64,000 nt of DNA from Microbacterium sp. zg-Y625. Lineage in GTDB: Bacteria; Actinomycetota; Actinomycetes; Actinomycetales; Microbacteriaceae. The translations under genes and the position numbers were made by a program. Below, one piece after another: positions 36,128 to 46,661 of this stretch (within the stretch, counting starts at the first letter, position 1; the number at the start of each line of letters is the position of its first letter). The DNA is taken from assembly GCF_030246925.1 (NCBI RefSeq), contig NZ_CP126740.1, positions 1,736,001 to 1,800,000 of the forward strand. Direction: 5' to 3'. The notes under the pieces were generated by a model that was not told the DNA's origin, did not search any database, and worked only from the letters and a program-made list of their open reading frames with translations.

Positions 36128-37718
36128 TCTCGATCTGACGGAACAGGTCCGCCTGGATCGCCGACCCGACGGCATCGAGCACGTCGTCGGCCACCGGCGA
36201 ATCGACCGTCAGCACCGACAGCGCCTGTCCCCCGGCTGCCCGGCGGGCGATCTGCATGCCGGCGATGTTGATGCCGGCCTCGCCGAACTTCTGCCCGTAC
36301 ACCGCGACGATGCCGGGACGGTCGGTGTAGAGCATGACGATGTGGTGCTGCTCGATCGGCAGCTCCACCGCGTAGTCGTTGATGCCGACGAGCTTCTCGA
36401 TCTGCTTCGTGCCGGTGAGCGTGCCCGACACCGACAGCTGCGAGCCGTCGGAGAGGGCACCGCGCAGCGTGATCACGTTGCGGTACTCCTCGGACTGGTC
36501 GTCGACGATCAGGCGAGCCTCGATCCCGCGCTGCTCGGCAAGCAGCGGCGCGTTCACGTACGACACGCTCTCGCTGACGATGTTCGTGAACACGCCCTTG
36601 AGAGCGGCGAGCTTCAGCACGCTGACGTCGTACTGGTTCAGCTCGCCGTGCACCTCGACGTCGAGGCTCGTCAGCGGAGAGTGCGCCAGGGCGCTGAAGA
36701 TCTGGCCCAGCTTCTCCACCAGCGGGATGCCGGGGCGGACGTAGGGGTCGATCACGCCGCCGGCGACGTTGACGGCATCGGGCACCAGCTCGCCGCCGAG
36801 GGCGAGGCGCACGGAGCGCGCCACCGAGACACCGGCCTTCTCCTGGGCCTCGTCGGTCGACGCGCCGAGGTGGGGCGTGACGACGACGTTCGGCAGGTCC
36901 AGCAGCGGGCGCGCGGTGCCGCCATCGGCGGGCGGCTCCGAAGTGAAGACGTCGAGACCCGCGCCGGCGATCTCGCCGGTCGTCAGGGCGACGTAGAGCG
37001 CCTCTTCGTCGATGAGGCCGCCGCGTGCGACGTTCACGATGTAGGCAGTGGGCTTCATGAGCCGGAACTGCTCGGTGGAGATCATGCCGGTCGTCTCGGC
37101 GGTCTTCGGCATGTGGATGGTGATGAAGTCGGACTGCTGCAGGAGGTCGTCGAGCGACAGCAGCTGCACGCCGAGCTGCTGGGCGCGGGCGCTCGTGACG
37201 TACGGGTCGTACGCGACGACGTTCACGCCGAACGCCTGCAGGCGTGCGGCGATGAGCGCGCCGATGCGGCCGAGTCCGATGATGCCGACGGTCTTCTCGA
37301 ACAGCTCGACGCCCGTGTAGGCGCTGCGCTTCCACTGGCCGGCTGCGAGCGAGGCGTGGGCGGCGGGAATGCGCCGCGCGAGGCTCAGGATGTGACCGAT
37401 GGTGAGCTCGGCGGCCGAGATGATGTTCGAGGTCGGGGCGTTGACGACCATGACCCCGGCGGTCGTGGCCGTCTTGATGTCGACGTTGTCGAGGCCCACT
37501 CCGGCGCGCGCGATCACCTTGAGCGACGGAGCGGCGGCGATGGCCTCGGCATCCATCTTGGTCGCCGAGCGGATGAGCACCGCGTGTGCGTCGGCGAGGG
37601 CGGGGAGCAGAGCAGAGCGGTCGGCGCCGTCGACGTGACGCACATCGAAGTCGGGCCCGAGGGCGTCGATCGTGGCGGGAGAGAGTTCTTCGGCGATGAG
37701 CACGACGGGCTGAGGCAC
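36114..37718 (-). CDS. serA: D-3-phosphoglycerate dehydrogenase
   Basis: First step of serine synthesis: oxidises 3-phosphoglycerate with NAD. The 534-residue long form has a catalytic/NAD region (VIARAGVGLDNVDIKTATTAGVMVVNAP, TVGIIGLGRIGALIAARL, VNVARGGLIDEEALYVAL, VTPHLGASTDEAQ with the catalytic histidine), an intervening domain from about residue 310, and a C-terminal ACT domain (MLYTDRPGIVAVYGQKFGEAGINIAGMQIAR), which in relatives binds serine for feedback control. GTG at 37718 is chosen because AAGGA lies just upstream. Single gene, with 14-base convergent overlap with tetR. Confidence 0.96.
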   Translation of the reverse strand: MPQPVVLIAEELSPATIDALGPDFDVRHVDGADRSALLPALADAHAVLIRSATKMDAEAIAAAPSLKVIARAGVGLDNVDIKTATTAGVMVVNAPTSNIISAAELTIGHILSLARRIPAAHASLAAGQWKRSAYTGVELFEKTVGIIGLGRIGALIAARLQAFGVNVVAYDPYVTSARAQQLGVQLLSLDDLLQQSDFITIHMPKTAETTGMISTEQFRLMKPTAYIVNVARGGLIDEEALYVALTTGEIAGAGLDVFTSEPPADGGTARPLLDLPNVVVTPHLGASTDEAQEKAGVSVARSVRLALGGELVPDAVNVAGGVIDPYVRPGIPLVEKLGQIFSALAHSPLTSLDVEVHGELNQYDVSVLKLAALKGVFTNIVSESVSYVNAPLLAEQRGIEARLIVDDQSEEYRNVITLRGALSDGSQLSVSGTLTGTKQIEKLVGINDYAVELPIEQHHIVMLYTDRPGIVAVYGQKFGEAGINIAGMQIARRAAGGQALSVLTVDSPVADDVLDAVGSAIQADLFRQIEITES

Positions 37719-37854
37719 GCTGGATCCTTCGGGGCGGCGGCGCACGCGATCGCGTGCACCGCGACGGAGGGGGAGCCCGTCACAGCCTGTGGACGGGGCG
37801 CGTTCAGCCTATCGCGGGCGGATCGGCGCTCGTGACCGTGTGACGCCCTGCGAC

Positions 37855-38202
37855 TCAGGCCCCGTAGAGCGAGGGGGATGCCGCGGCGTACGCGAGCACG
37901 TCGAGCCAGAACGCCGCCACGAACGCCAGCCCGGTGAGCATGACGGCGACGAACGGCAGCGCGCGTCGGCGCCAGCCGATCGCGAAGGCCGCCGCGAAGA
38001 CGGCCGGCGGGAAGATCACCGGCAGGAGCAGCACGAACCAGCCGTAGCCGGTGAGGCCGGTCACTCCCCCGGCCTGCTGCAGCAGGAACCCCAGCGCGGT
38101 CCAGAACACGAACGCGTACAGCAGCAGGAAGCCACCGGCGACCACCGCGATCAGCCACGTCGGCAGCGCGTTGCGGCGGGTCCCGGCCTGGGCGGCGGTC
38201 AC
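37855..38202 (-). CDS. Small three-helix membrane protein of unknown function
   Basis: A 115-residue protein with about three hydrophobic helices: WLIAVVAGGFLLLYAFVFWTAL, YGWFVLLLPVIFPPAVFAAAFAIGW and FVAVMLTGLAFVAAFWLDVLAYA. GTG at 38202 overlaps the stop of the upstream membrane-protein gene (GTGA), so both are made together. No family was recognised. The pair lies between serA and ilvC with no functional clue. Confidence 0.65.
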   Translation of the reverse strand: MTAAQAGTRRNALPTWLIAVVAGGFLLLYAFVFWTALGFLLQQAGGVTGLTGYGWFVLLLPVIFPPAVFAAAFAIGWRRRALPFVAVMLTGLAFVAAFWLDVLAYAAASPSLYGA

Positions 38203-38687
38203 AGCGTCACCCCGGCGAGGACGAAGGGCCACGGCACCAGCAGCACCGCACCCGCTGCGAGCAGCGACAGTCGCACCCACGTGCGCGACGACCGCGTGAG
38301 CAGGAACACCGTGGCGAACCAGATGGGCGGGGCAAGCACCGCCATCCACATCGTCACCTGGAAGGCGACGGGGTCGAGGAAGAGCTGGGCGAGCAGCTGC
38401 AGACGCCCCGCGCCCAGCAGCCAGCCGAGCGACAGCAGCAGGTAGACGCCGGCGAACACTCCGACGCCCACGAGGGCGGCGTTGCTCATTCCGGGGGCCC
38501 GTTCCGCGTCGTCGATGAGGGAAACGTCGGCCGAGGAATCCGCCGCGCCTGGCTGCGCCAGGCTGTCGCTGCCGCGACCGACGGCGCGGTACCCCTCGGG
38601 CAACGGGGTCGCTGCGGCGGGGTTCACGGCGAGGGTGGGATCGTCGTCCCCCTCCCACGCGAGCGCATCGTCGTCGGGTCTGGCCAT
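38199..38687 (-). CDS. Membrane protein with acidic N-terminus, unknown function
   Basis: A 162-residue protein. The first ~65 residues are hydrophilic and acidic (DDDALAWEGDDDP), followed by helices at about 69-90 (VGVGVFAGVYLLLSLGWLL), 100-125 (VTMWMAVLAPPIWFATVFLL) and 134-155. ATG at 38687 follows TACCCT by six bases, so the mRNA is probably leaderless. Translationally coupled to the next small membrane protein. This acidic N-tail plus helices design is common in Microbacteriaceae DNA-segregation-neighbour proteins, but I could not assign a family. Confidence 0.65.
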   Translation of the reverse strand: MARPDDDALAWEGDDDPTLAVNPAAATPLPEGYRAVGRGSDSLAQPGAADSSADVSLIDDAERAPGMSNAALVGVGVFAGVYLLLSLGWLLGAGRLQLLAQLFLDPVAFQVTMWMAVLAPPIWFATVFLLTRSSRTWVRLSLLAAGAVLLVPWPFVLAGVTL

Positions 38688-38693
38688 GCTCCC

Positions 38694-38699
38694 AGGGTA
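38694..38699 (-). promoter_or_regulatory. -10 hexamer for the membrane protein pair
   Basis: TACCCT six bases before ATG at 38687. Confidence 0.5.
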
Positions 38700-38757
38700 G
38701 CCCGCCACCGCGACCGCCGAGGGATGCCGCCCCTCACGCCCCGCTGCCACAACGAGA

Positions 38758-38801
38758 AGCCCGGTCGCCGCTCCCCCGTTTCGGGGAGCGGCGACCGGGC
38801 T
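38758..38801. terminator. Strong hairpin after ilvC
   Basis: A 19-base left arm starting AGCCCGGTCGCCG pairs perfectly with the right arm across a six-base loop, 30 bases after the ilvC stop. It closes the ilvD-ilvB-ilvN-ilvC run. Confidence 0.8.
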
Positions 38802-38830
38802 CGAGCCGTGCCGGGTGGGACGGCGGTGTG

Positions 38831-39892
<1,062 letters not shown>

Positions 39893-40402
39893 TCAGCCGC
39901 GCAGGACGCGCTCGGTGATGCTCTTGCCGCCGCGACCCATCGCGACCATGCCCGACTGGGCCAGTTCCTTGATGCCGAACGGCTCGACAGCGCGCAGGAA
40001 CGCGTCGACCTTGCCACGGTCGCCCGTGACCTCGACGACCACGGCGTCCGTGGCGTAGTCCACGACGGATGCACGGAAGAGGTTGACGACCTCGATGACG
40101 TTCGAGCGCGTCTGGTTGTCGGCGCGCACCTTCACGAGCATGTGCTCCCGCTGCACGGATGCCGCGGGGTCGAGTTCGACGATCTTGATGACGTTGATGA
40201 GCTTGTTCAGCTGCTTGGTCACCTGCTCCAGCGGCAGCTCGTCGACGTCGACCACGACCGTGATGCGGGACAGGCCCGGCACCTCGGTGACGCCGACGGC
40301 GAGGGAGTCGATGTTGAACCCGCGCCGGGCGAACAGACCCGCCACGCGGGTCAGCAGGCCCGGTTTGTCCTCCACGAGGAGGCTGAGGACGTGCTTGCTC
40401 AT
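39893..40402 (-). CDS. ilvN: Acetolactate synthase small (regulatory) subunit
   Basis: Activates the catalytic subunit and mediates feedback by valine. The 169 residues start with an ACT domain (HVLSLLVEDKPGLLTRVAGLFARRGFNIDSLAVGVTEVPGLSRITVVVD) and continue with the typical C-terminal domain (LVKVRADNQTRSNVIEVVNLFRASVVDY, then DAFLRAVEPFGIKELAQSG). It starts one base after the ilvB stop, so the two are made together. Confidence 0.96.
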   Translation of the reverse strand: MSKHVLSLLVEDKPGLLTRVAGLFARRGFNIDSLAVGVTEVPGLSRITVVVDVDELPLEQVTKQLNKLINVIKIVELDPAASVQREHMLVKVRADNQTRSNVIEVVNLFRASVVDYATDAVVVEVTGDRGKVDAFLRAVEPFGIKELAQSGMVAMGRGGKSITERVLRG

Positions 40403-40403
40403 G

Positions 40404-42206
40404 TCAGGCCTCCTGGTCGAAGGTCGGCGCGTGCTCGCGCGCGTACTGGATGCTGCTGTTGCTTCGGCCCTGCTGGACCATGGGCCACACCATGGCGTCG
40501 GCGCTGACCACGAAGTCGATCACCACGGGCCGGTCGTTCGTCTCCAGCGCGAGCTTGATCGCGGCATCCACGTCTTCTTCCTTCTCGACACGGATCGCGA
40601 GGCAGCCGTATGCCTCGGCGAGCTTGACGAAGTCGGGGATGCGGATGCTGTTGTGGCCGGTGTTCAGGTCGGTGTTCGAGTAGCGACCGTTGTAGACCAG
40701 GGTCTGCCACTGCCGCACCATGCCGAGGGAGGAGTTGTTGATGATCGCGACCTTGATCGGGATCTTGTTGATGGCGCAGGTCGCGAGCTCCTGATTGGTC
40801 ATCTGGAAGCAGCCGTCGCCGTCGATCGCCCACACGACACGGTCGGGCTCGGCGACCTTGGCGCCCATGGCGGCGGGCACGGCGTAGCCCATGGTGCCGG
40901 CGCCGCCGGAGTTCAACCACGAGTTGGGGCGCTCGTACTTGATGAACTGCGCCGACCACATCTGGTGCTGGCCGACGCCGGCCGCGAAGACGCCCTCGGG
41001 TCCGGTCAGCTCCCCGATCCGCGAGATGACGTACTGCGGAGCCATGAGGCCGTCGGTGGGCTGTGCGTAGCCGAGCGGGAACTCGTCGCGCAGGCCGTCG
41101 AGGTAGGACCACCACTCGGCGATGTCGGCGCGCTGCACCGCCGTCGCCGAGGCGAAGGCCGTCTCGAGGTCGCCCAGCACTTCCTTGAGATCGCCGACGA
41201 TCGGCACGTCGGCCGTGCGGATCTTGGAGATCTCGGCCGGGTCGATGTCGACGTGCACGACCTTCGCGTGGGGGGCGAACAGCGACGCCTTGCCCGTCAC
41301 ACGGTCGTCGAAGCGGGCGCCGAGCGAGACGATGAGGTCGGCCTCCTGCAGGGCGAGCACGGCGGGCACGGTGCCGTGCATGCCGGGCATGCCGAGCTGC
41401 TGGGGGTGCGAGTCGGGGAAGGCACCCCGTGCCATGAGCGTCGTCACGACCGGTGCCCCGGTGGCCTCGGCCAGGCGCAGCAGCTGCGCCGACGCCTGCG
41501 AGCGGATGACACCGCCGCCGACGTAGAGCACGGGCTTCTGGGCGGTCGCCAGCAGCTGGGCTGCGGCCTGGATCTGCTTGCCGTGGGCCTTGGTGACAGG
41601 CCGATAGCCGGGCAGGTCGACGCGGGGCGGCCAGACGAACGGCGCCTCCTGCTGCTGGGCATCCTTCGTGATGTCCACCAGCACCGGACCCGGGCGCCCC
41701 GTGCCGGCGATCTCGAAGGCCGCGGCGATGGCTCCCGGGATCTCCTCGGCACGCTTGACCAGGATCGAGTGCTTGGTGATCGGCATGGTGATGCCGACGA
41801 TGTCGGCCTCTTGGAACGCGTCGGTGCCCATGAGGGTCGAGAAGACCTGACCGGTGATGCACACGATCGGGACCGAGTCCATGTAGGCGTCGGCGATCGC
41901 GGTGACGAGGTTGGTCGCGCCGGGGCCGCTGGTGGCGATCGCGACGCCGATCTTGTTGGATGCCGAGGCGTATCCCTCGGCGGCGTGGCCGGCGCCCTGC
42001 TCATGGCGTACCAGGATGTGCCGGATCTCGGACGTGTCCATGAGCGGGTCGTAGACGGGCAGGATCGCGCCGCCGGGCAGACCGAACACGTCGGTCACCC
42101 CCAGCAGCTCGAGCGAGCGGACGACGGCCTGGGCGCCGGTGAGGACGGGGGCGGACGCCGCGCGGGCGGGGGGCCGGGGAACGGCGGAAACGGTGTCTGA
42201 GGACAT
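40404..42206 (-). CDS. ilvB: Acetolactate synthase large subunit
   Basis: Thiamine-diphosphate enzyme that condenses pyruvate with pyruvate or 2-ketobutyrate. The 600 residues contain [28 protein letters not shown] with the catalytic glutamate, [23 protein letters not shown], an FAD-type middle domain and the thiamine motif [36 protein letters not shown] at 42206 is 36 bases after ilvD, with no separate promoter visible. Its cofactor links to thiL at the left edge. Confidence 0.97.
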   Translation of the reverse strand: MSSDTVSAVPRPPARAASAPVLTGAQAVVRSLELLGVTDVFGLPGGAILPVYDPLMDTSEIRHILVRHEQGAGHAAEGYASASNKIGVAIATSGPGATNLVTAIADAYMDSVPIVCITGQVFSTLMGTDAFQEADIVGITMPITKHSILVKRAEEIPGAIAAAFEIAGTGRPGPVLVDITKDAQQQEAPFVWPPRVDLPGYRPVTKAHGKQIQAAAQLLATAQKPVLYVGGGVIRSQASAQLLRLAEATGAPVVTTLMARGAFPDSHPQQLGMPGMHGTVPAVLALQEADLIVSLGARFDDRVTGKASLFAPHAKVVHVDIDPAEISKIRTADVPIVGDLKEVLGDLETAFASATAVQRADIAEWWSYLDGLRDEFPLGYAQPTDGLMAPQYVISRIGELTGPEGVFAAGVGQHQMWSAQFIKYERPNSWLNSGGAGTMGYAVPAAMGAKVAEPDRVVWAIDGDGCFQMTNQELATCAINKIPIKVAIINNSSLGMVRQWQTLVYNGRYSNTDLNTGHNSIRIPDFVKLAEAYGCLAIRVEKEEDVDAAIKLALETNDRPVVIDFVVSADAMVWPMVQQGRSNSSIQYAREHAPTFDQEA

Positions 42207-42242
42207 GGGTGACTACCTCGAGATCAAGGGTTGCTGACGGGA

Positions 42243-43949
42243 CTACCCCGTCACCGCGCCCTCTGCAGCAGAGCGCACGAGTTTGGAGTACTTGGCCAGA
42301 ACGCCACGGGTATAGCGCGGAGGGAGGGGTTCCCAGCCTTCTCGGCGGGAACTCAGCTCTTCGTCACCGACGAGTAGGTCGAGAGTGCGAGCCGCGATAT
42401 CGACCCGTATCAGATCACCATCGCGCACGAAGGCGATGGGACCAGCGTCCACCGCTTCGGGTGCTATGTGGCCGATGCACAGGCCGGTTGTGCCGCCTGA
42501 GAATCGTCCGTCCGTCAACAGTAGTACATCTTTTCCGAGGCCGGCCCCCTTGATGGCGGCGGTGATCGCGAGCATCTCGCGCATGCCGGGGCCGCCCTTG
42601 GGTCCTTCGTAGCGGATGACGATGACGTCTCCCGGGTTGATCTCCCCCGCTTCGAGCGCGTCCATGGCGCCCCGCTCCCGCTCGAAGACCCGCGCGGGCC
42701 CCTCGAACAGCGTGGCGTCGAAGCCCGCGGTCTTCACGACCGCGCCTTCGGGCGCGAGCGAGCCGTGCAGGATCGTGATGCCGCCGGTGGCGTGGATCGG
42801 GTCCGCGAAGCTGTGGATGACCTCGCCGTCGATCGGGTCGGGGTCCAGCTCCCGCAGGTTCTCGGCCAGGGTCTTGCCGGTGACCGTGAGCGCGTCGCCG
42901 TGCAGCAGCCCCTCGTCGAGCATCGCCTTCATGATGACGGGGATGCCGCCGTGCCGGTCGACGTCGTTCATGACGTACTTGCCGAACGGCTTCATGTCGG
43001 CCACGTGCGGGACCTTGTCGCCGATGCGGTTGAAGTCATGCAGCGTGAGGTCGACCTCGGCCTCGTTGGCGATGGCCAGCAGGTGCAGCACGACGTTGGT
43101 CGATCCACCCAGCGCCATCGCCAGCGCGATGGCGTTCTCGAAGGCTTCCTTCGTGAGGATGTCGCGGGTCGTGATGCCCTGGCGCAGCAGATTGACCACC
43201 GCCTCGCCGGAGCGGTGGGCGAAGTAGTCACGGCGGCGGTCGGCCGACGGCGGCGCGGCGGAGCCGGGCAGGCTCAGCCCGAGGGCCTCGGCGACGGATG
43301 CCATCGTGTTGGCGGTGTACATGCCGCCGCAGGCGCCCTCGCCCGGAGCGATCGCGCACTCGATGCGCTTGAGGTCGGCCTCGCTCATCTTGCCCGCGAG
43401 GCACGCCCCCACGGCCTCGAACGAGTCGATGATCGTGACGTCCTTCTCGGTGCCGTCCGAGAGCTTCACCCAGCCCGGCGCGATGGAGCCGGCGTAGAGG
43501 AAGACGCTCGACAGGTCGAGCCGGGCGGATGCCATGAGCATGCCGGGGATCGACTTGTCGCAGCCGGCCAGCAGCACGCTGCCGTCGAGGCGCTCGGCCA
43601 TCATGACCGTCTCGACCGAGTCGGCGATGACCTCGCGGCTCACCAGCGAGAAGTGCATGCCCTCGTGGCCCATCGAGATGCCGTCGGAGACCGAGATCGT
43701 GCCGAACTGCAGCGGGTAGCCGCCACCGGCGTGCACGCCCTCCTTCGCGCCCTGCGCGAGCCGGTCAAGGCTCAGGTTGCAGGGGGTGATCTCGTTCCAG
43801 CTCGAGGCGATGCCGATCTGCGGCTTGTCCCAGTCGGCGTCCCCCATGCCGACGGCTCGGAGCATCCCTCGAGAGGTGGTGGCTTCGATGCCGTCGGTCA
43901 CGACGCGACTGCGGGGCTTGATGTCGATGGTTTCGTCGGGATGGCTCAC
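42243..43949 (-). CDS. ilvD: Dihydroxy-acid dehydratase
   Basis: Dehydrates the dihydroxy acids to the keto acids of valine and isoleucine, using an iron-sulfur cluster and Mg. The 568 residues have [40 protein letters not shown] and [19 protein letters not shown], supplying the cluster and metal ligands. GTG at 43949 follows TAGAAT by six bases, so the message is probably leaderless and starts the ilvD-B-N-C run. Length and motifs are normal. Confidence 0.97.
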   Translation of the reverse strand: MSHPDETIDIKPRSRVVTDGIEATTSRGMLRAVGMGDADWDKPQIGIASSWNEITPCNLSLDRLAQGAKEGVHAGGGYPLQFGTISVSDGISMGHEGMHFSLVSREVIADSVETVMMAERLDGSVLLAGCDKSIPGMLMASARLDLSSVFLYAGSIAPGWVKLSDGTEKDVTIIDSFEAVGACLAGKMSEADLKRIECAIAPGEGACGGMYTANTMASVAEALGLSLPGSAAPPSADRRRDYFAHRSGEAVVNLLRQGITTRDILTKEAFENAIALAMALGGSTNVVLHLLAIANEAEVDLTLHDFNRIGDKVPHVADMKPFGKYVMNDVDRHGGIPVIMKAMLDEGLLHGDALTVTGKTLAENLRELDPDPIDGEVIHSFADPIHATGGITILHGSLAPEGAVVKTAGFDATLFEGPARVFERERGAMDALEAGEINPGDVIVIRYEGPKGGPGMREMLAITAAIKGAGLGKDVLLLTDGRFSGGTTGLCIGHIAPEAVDAGPIAFVRDGDLIRVDIAARTLDLLVGDEELSSRREGWEPLPPRYTRGVLAKYSKLVRSAAEGAVTG

Positions 43950-43955
43950 CGCTGC

Positions 43956-43961
43956 ATTCTA
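43956..43961 (-). promoter_or_regulatory. -10 hexamer of the ilvD operon
   Basis: TAGAAT six bases before the GTG start of ilvD. Divergent from the cbiM gene. Confidence 0.55.
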
Positions 43962-44088
43962 TTGCCGACGTCGGGCAGAGCCGGCCGTGTGTCCGACGAC
44001 CCCCTGGTGCGGGCAAGAAGGCGGGCTTAGCATCCCCATCTACGACGGTGTCGCAACTGGCACATCGCCCCACACGGTTGGAGAGCGA

Positions 44089-44778
44089 ATGCACGTTCCG
44101 GACGGATTCCTGGATATCCCCACCTCTGCTGCGGCGGGGGTGGTCGCCGTCGCCGCGGTGGCTGTCGCGCTGCCGCGGGCCCGGCGAGAGGCCGTGGACG
44201 ACCGCAAAGCGCCGATGGTGGGAATCGTGGCGACCCTCATCTTCGCCGTGCAGATGATCAACTTCCCCGTCGGTGCCGGCACGAGCGGCCATCTGATGGG
44301 AGGGGCGTTGGCGGCCGTGCTGGTCGGTCCGGCGACCGGCGTCTTGTGTCTGACGGTCGTGCTCATCGTGCAGGCGTTCCTCTTCGCCGACGGCGGGCTC
44401 ACCGCCCTGGGGACGAACATCACCCTCATGGGCGTGGTGACCGTCCTCGTGGGCTGGTGGGTATTCCGCGGGGTCGTGGCCGTGGCACCCGGACGCACCT
44501 CGGCAGTGCCCCTCGGGGCTGCACTGGGGGCCTTCGCATCGGTCCCGGCCGCCGCCGCGGTGTTCGCCGCGCTCTTCGCGATCGGCGGAACGGTGGCCGT
44601 CCCCACCGGCACGGTGTTCGCCGCGATGGTCGGCTGGCACGCCGTCATCGGGGTCGGCGAAGCGGTCATCACCGCCCTCGTCGTCTCGGCTGTGGTGGCG
44701 ACCAGACCCGACCTCGTCTACGGCATGCGGTTCGCCCGCGTGCCGGCCGGCCGCACCATGCAGGGAGCGCAAGCATGA
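44089..44778 (+). CDS. cbiM: ECF cobalt/nickel transporter substrate-binding component CbiM
   Basis: A 229-residue membrane protein that binds Co or Ni for the ECF transporter. It begins MHVPDGFLD; in the family the N-terminal Met amine and His2 coordinate the metal, so the ATG at 44089 is fixed by this, with GGAGAG upstream. About six helices follow, including QMINFPVGAGTSGHLMGGALAAVLVGP with the second histidine site and VLIVQAFLFADGGLTALGTNITLMG. The gene heads a four-gene run, each overlapping the next by four bases. Cobalt versus nickel cannot be decided from sequence alone. Confidence 0.93.
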   Translation: MHVPDGFLDIPTSAAAGVVAVAAVAVALPRARREAVDDRKAPMVGIVATLIFAVQMINFPVGAGTSGHLMGGALAAVLVGPATGVLCLTVVLIVQAFLFADGGLTALGTNITLMGVVTVLVGWWVFRGVVAVAPGRTSAVPLGAALGAFASVPAAAAVFAALFAIGGTVAVPTGTVFAAMVGWHAVIGVGEAVITALVVSAVVATRPDLVYGMRFARVPAGRTMQGAQA

Positions 44779-45122
44779 ACACGACGCCACGGACCGACCC
44801 GCCGCGGCGCATCTCGACCCGCGCCTTCACGATCGCCTCGTTCGCGATCATCCTGCTGATCGCCTGCGTCGTGAGCTTCTGGGCCTCGAGCCACCCCGAC
44901 GGGCTGGAGTTCGTCGCCGAGACCAACGGGTTCATCGGCGCCGCCGAGGACAGCGCCACCGCGACGAGTCCGTTCGCGGACTACGGCGCGGTGTTCGTCG
45001 ACAGCCCCTGGCTCTCGCTGGCACTGGCGGGGGCCATCGGCTGCCTCGCGACGTTCGTCCTCGCCTGGATCATCGGCGCCGCCTCACGGCGCCGCGCCGA
45101 CGCCGAGCCGACGCGCCGATGA
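44775..45122 (+). CDS. PDGLE-domain component of cobalt/nickel transporter
   Basis: A 115-residue protein with two helices (about residues 17-37 and 80-102) around an extracytoplasmic segment holding SHPDGLEFVAE, the signature PDGLE motif, and a Phe/Asp-rich loop SPFADYGAVF. It replaces CbiN as the small membrane component that helps CbiM load metal. ATG overlaps the cbiM stop and its own end overlaps cbiQ (ATGA in both). Confidence 0.88.
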   Translation: MNTTPRTDPPRRISTRAFTIASFAIILLIACVVSFWASSHPDGLEFVAETNGFIGAAEDSATATSPFADYGAVFVDSPWLSLALAGAIGCLATFVLAWIIGAASRRRADAEPTRR

Positions 45123-45784
45123 AGGGCTTCGCCGCTCTACCCGCCGCGCGCGGAGCCGGGTGGCTGCGCGACGCGTCGCCGCGGCTGAAGCTGCTTGGCG
45201 TACTGGCTTTCGCCATCCTCGTCGTGGCCACCCCGCGGGAGTGGTTCGCCGCGTTCGCCCTGTACGCGGCGGTCGTCGCAGCGTTCCTCATCGCCGCGCA
45301 GGTGCGGCCGCGCACTCTGCTGGCACGCATGGGCATCGAGATCCCGTTCGTGCTGTTCGCCGCGCTCATGCCCTTCGTCGCCAGCGGACCCCGCATCGAG
45401 GTCTGGGGGGTGCCGATGGCCGTGGAGGGGCTGTGGGGGGCGTGGGGGCTGCTGGCCAAGGCGACGCTCGCGCTGATGGCATCCATCGTGCTCGTGAGCA
45501 CCACCGAGCCCCGCGCGATCATCCTGGCGCTCGAGCAGCTGCGTCTGCCCCGACAGCTCACCGCGATCGCGGGATTCATGCTGCGCTACCTCGACGTCAT
45601 CGCCGGGGAGTGGCGGCGCATGCGCGTGGCCCAGGATTCCCGGGGCTTCGGCGCCCGCGGTCACCGCGCGTGGCCCGTGCTCGCTCGCGGGGTGGGCGCC
45701 CTGTTCGCACGCTCGCACGGCCGCGGCGAGCGTGTGTATCTGGCGATGCTCTCGCGGGGATACCTCGACGCCACGCGCGCATGA
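45119..45784 (+). CDS. cbiQ: ECF transporter transmembrane (T) component CbiQ
   Basis: A 221-residue EcfT-type protein with about five helices that couples the ATPase to CbiM. The C-terminal coupling helices hold the two short Arg-containing motifs typical of T components (AQDSRGFGARG and AMLSRGY). The N-terminus is DASPRLKLLGVLAFAILVVATP. It overlaps both neighbours by four bases. Only one ATPase gene follows, as usual in cobalt/nickel systems. Confidence 0.92.
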   Translation: MKGFAALPAARGAGWLRDASPRLKLLGVLAFAILVVATPREWFAAFALYAAVVAAFLIAAQVRPRTLLARMGIEIPFVLFAALMPFVASGPRIEVWGVPMAVEGLWGAWGLLAKATLALMASIVLVSTTEPRAIILALEQLRLPRQLTAIAGFMLRYLDVIAGEWRRMRVAQDSRGFGARGHRAWPVLARGVGALFARSHGRGERVYLAMLSRGYLDATRA

Positions 45785-46533
45785 CCTCCGCCGACGTCTC
45801 GGTGCGGGCGCTGCACTACCGCTACCCCGGAAGCCGTTCGGACCCGGTGCTGGCCGGGGTCGACTTCGATGTCGCGGCCGGGGAGCGGGTCGCGATCCTC
45901 GGGCCCAACGGCGCGGGCAAGACCACCCTCATGCTGCACCTGAACGGCATCCTGACCCCTGACCGGGGGTGGGTCGCGGTGGGGGGCACGCGCATCGAGC
46001 GTGATTCGGTGCGCGAGGTGCGACGACACGTGGGGCTGGTCTTCCAGGATCCCGACGACCAGCTGTTCATGCCGACCGTCGGCGAGGACGTCGCGTTCGG
46101 CCCCTCGAACTACGGGGTGCCGGCGGCGGAGCTGCAGACGCGGGTGCAGGACGCGCTCGCGACGGTCGGCCTGCACGACGTCGCCGAGCGTCAGCCGCAG
46201 CATCTGTCGCTGGGCCAGCGCCGACGGGCGGCGATCGCCACCATCTTGTCGATGGACGTCGACGTCATGGTGCTGGATGAGCCCACCTCCAACCTCGACC
46301 CCGGCTCGCGACGGGAGCTGTCGGCGACTCTCGCCGCGCTCCCCACGACCCAGATCGTGGTCACCCACGATCTGCCGTACGCGCTGGAGCTCTGCCCGCG
46401 CGCCCTGATCCTCGACGGCGGCAGAATCGTCGCCGACGGATCGACCCGTGCGTTGCTGTCGGATGCCGCGCTCATGGCGGCCCACGGCCTGGAGCTGCCG
46501 TGGGGGTTCGATCCGTCCTACGGGCGCGGCTGA
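45781..46533 (+). CDS. cbiO: ECF cobalt/nickel transporter ATP-binding protein CbiO
   Basis: A 250-residue ABC ATPase that powers metal uptake. Walker A GPNGAGKTTLM is near residue 40, the Q-loop is VFQDPDDQLFMPTVGEDVAFGPSNYG (the DDQLF form is typical of CbiO/EcfA), Walker B is VMVLDEPTSNLD, and the switch histidine is in VVTHDL. The signature motif is LSLGQ in place of LSGGQ. ATG overlaps the cbiQ stop. The gene is followed by a palindromic element and convergent otsB. Confidence 0.92.
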   Translation: MTSADVSVRALHYRYPGSRSDPVLAGVDFDVAAGERVAILGPNGAGKTTLMLHLNGILTPDRGWVAVGGTRIERDSVREVRRHVGLVFQDPDDQLFMPTVGEDVAFGPSNYGVPAAELQTRVQDALATVGLHDVAERQPQHLSLGQRRRAAIATILSMDVDVMVLDEPTSNLDPGSRRELSATLAALPTTQIVVTHDLPYALELCPRALILDGGRIVADGSTRALLSDAALMAAHGLELPWGFDPSYGRG

Positions 46534-46594
46534 CCACACCCCGCGCGCGCTGACGCCCCGCACCCCTCGCCCGCCCGCACGCGCCCGACCGCGC

Positions 46595-46661
46595 TGAAAC
46601 CGCATCTGGCGGCCGAGACCATGGGAAACAACCACTGTCTCGGCCGCCAGATACGGTCTCA
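46595..46661. repeat. Nested palindromic element, copy 2
   Basis: Two 25-base arms (46595-46619 and 46637-46661) match at 23 positions and enclose 17 bases. Each arm ends in the same TGA-AC...GGCCGAGAC pattern as the element at 10704. The right end supplies the stop codon of otsB, exactly as copy 1 does for the metal ATPase. Between convergent genes. Confidence 0.78.

Noticed and set aside
40083..42200. 705-codon open frame opposite ilvB
   Set aside because: Complement of the ilvB coding sequence, no domain recognisable.
43950..44088. Cobalamin riboswitch or metal operator upstream of cbiM
   Set aside because: No B12-box-like sequence is visible and no clear palindrome; only a TAGCAT hexamer.
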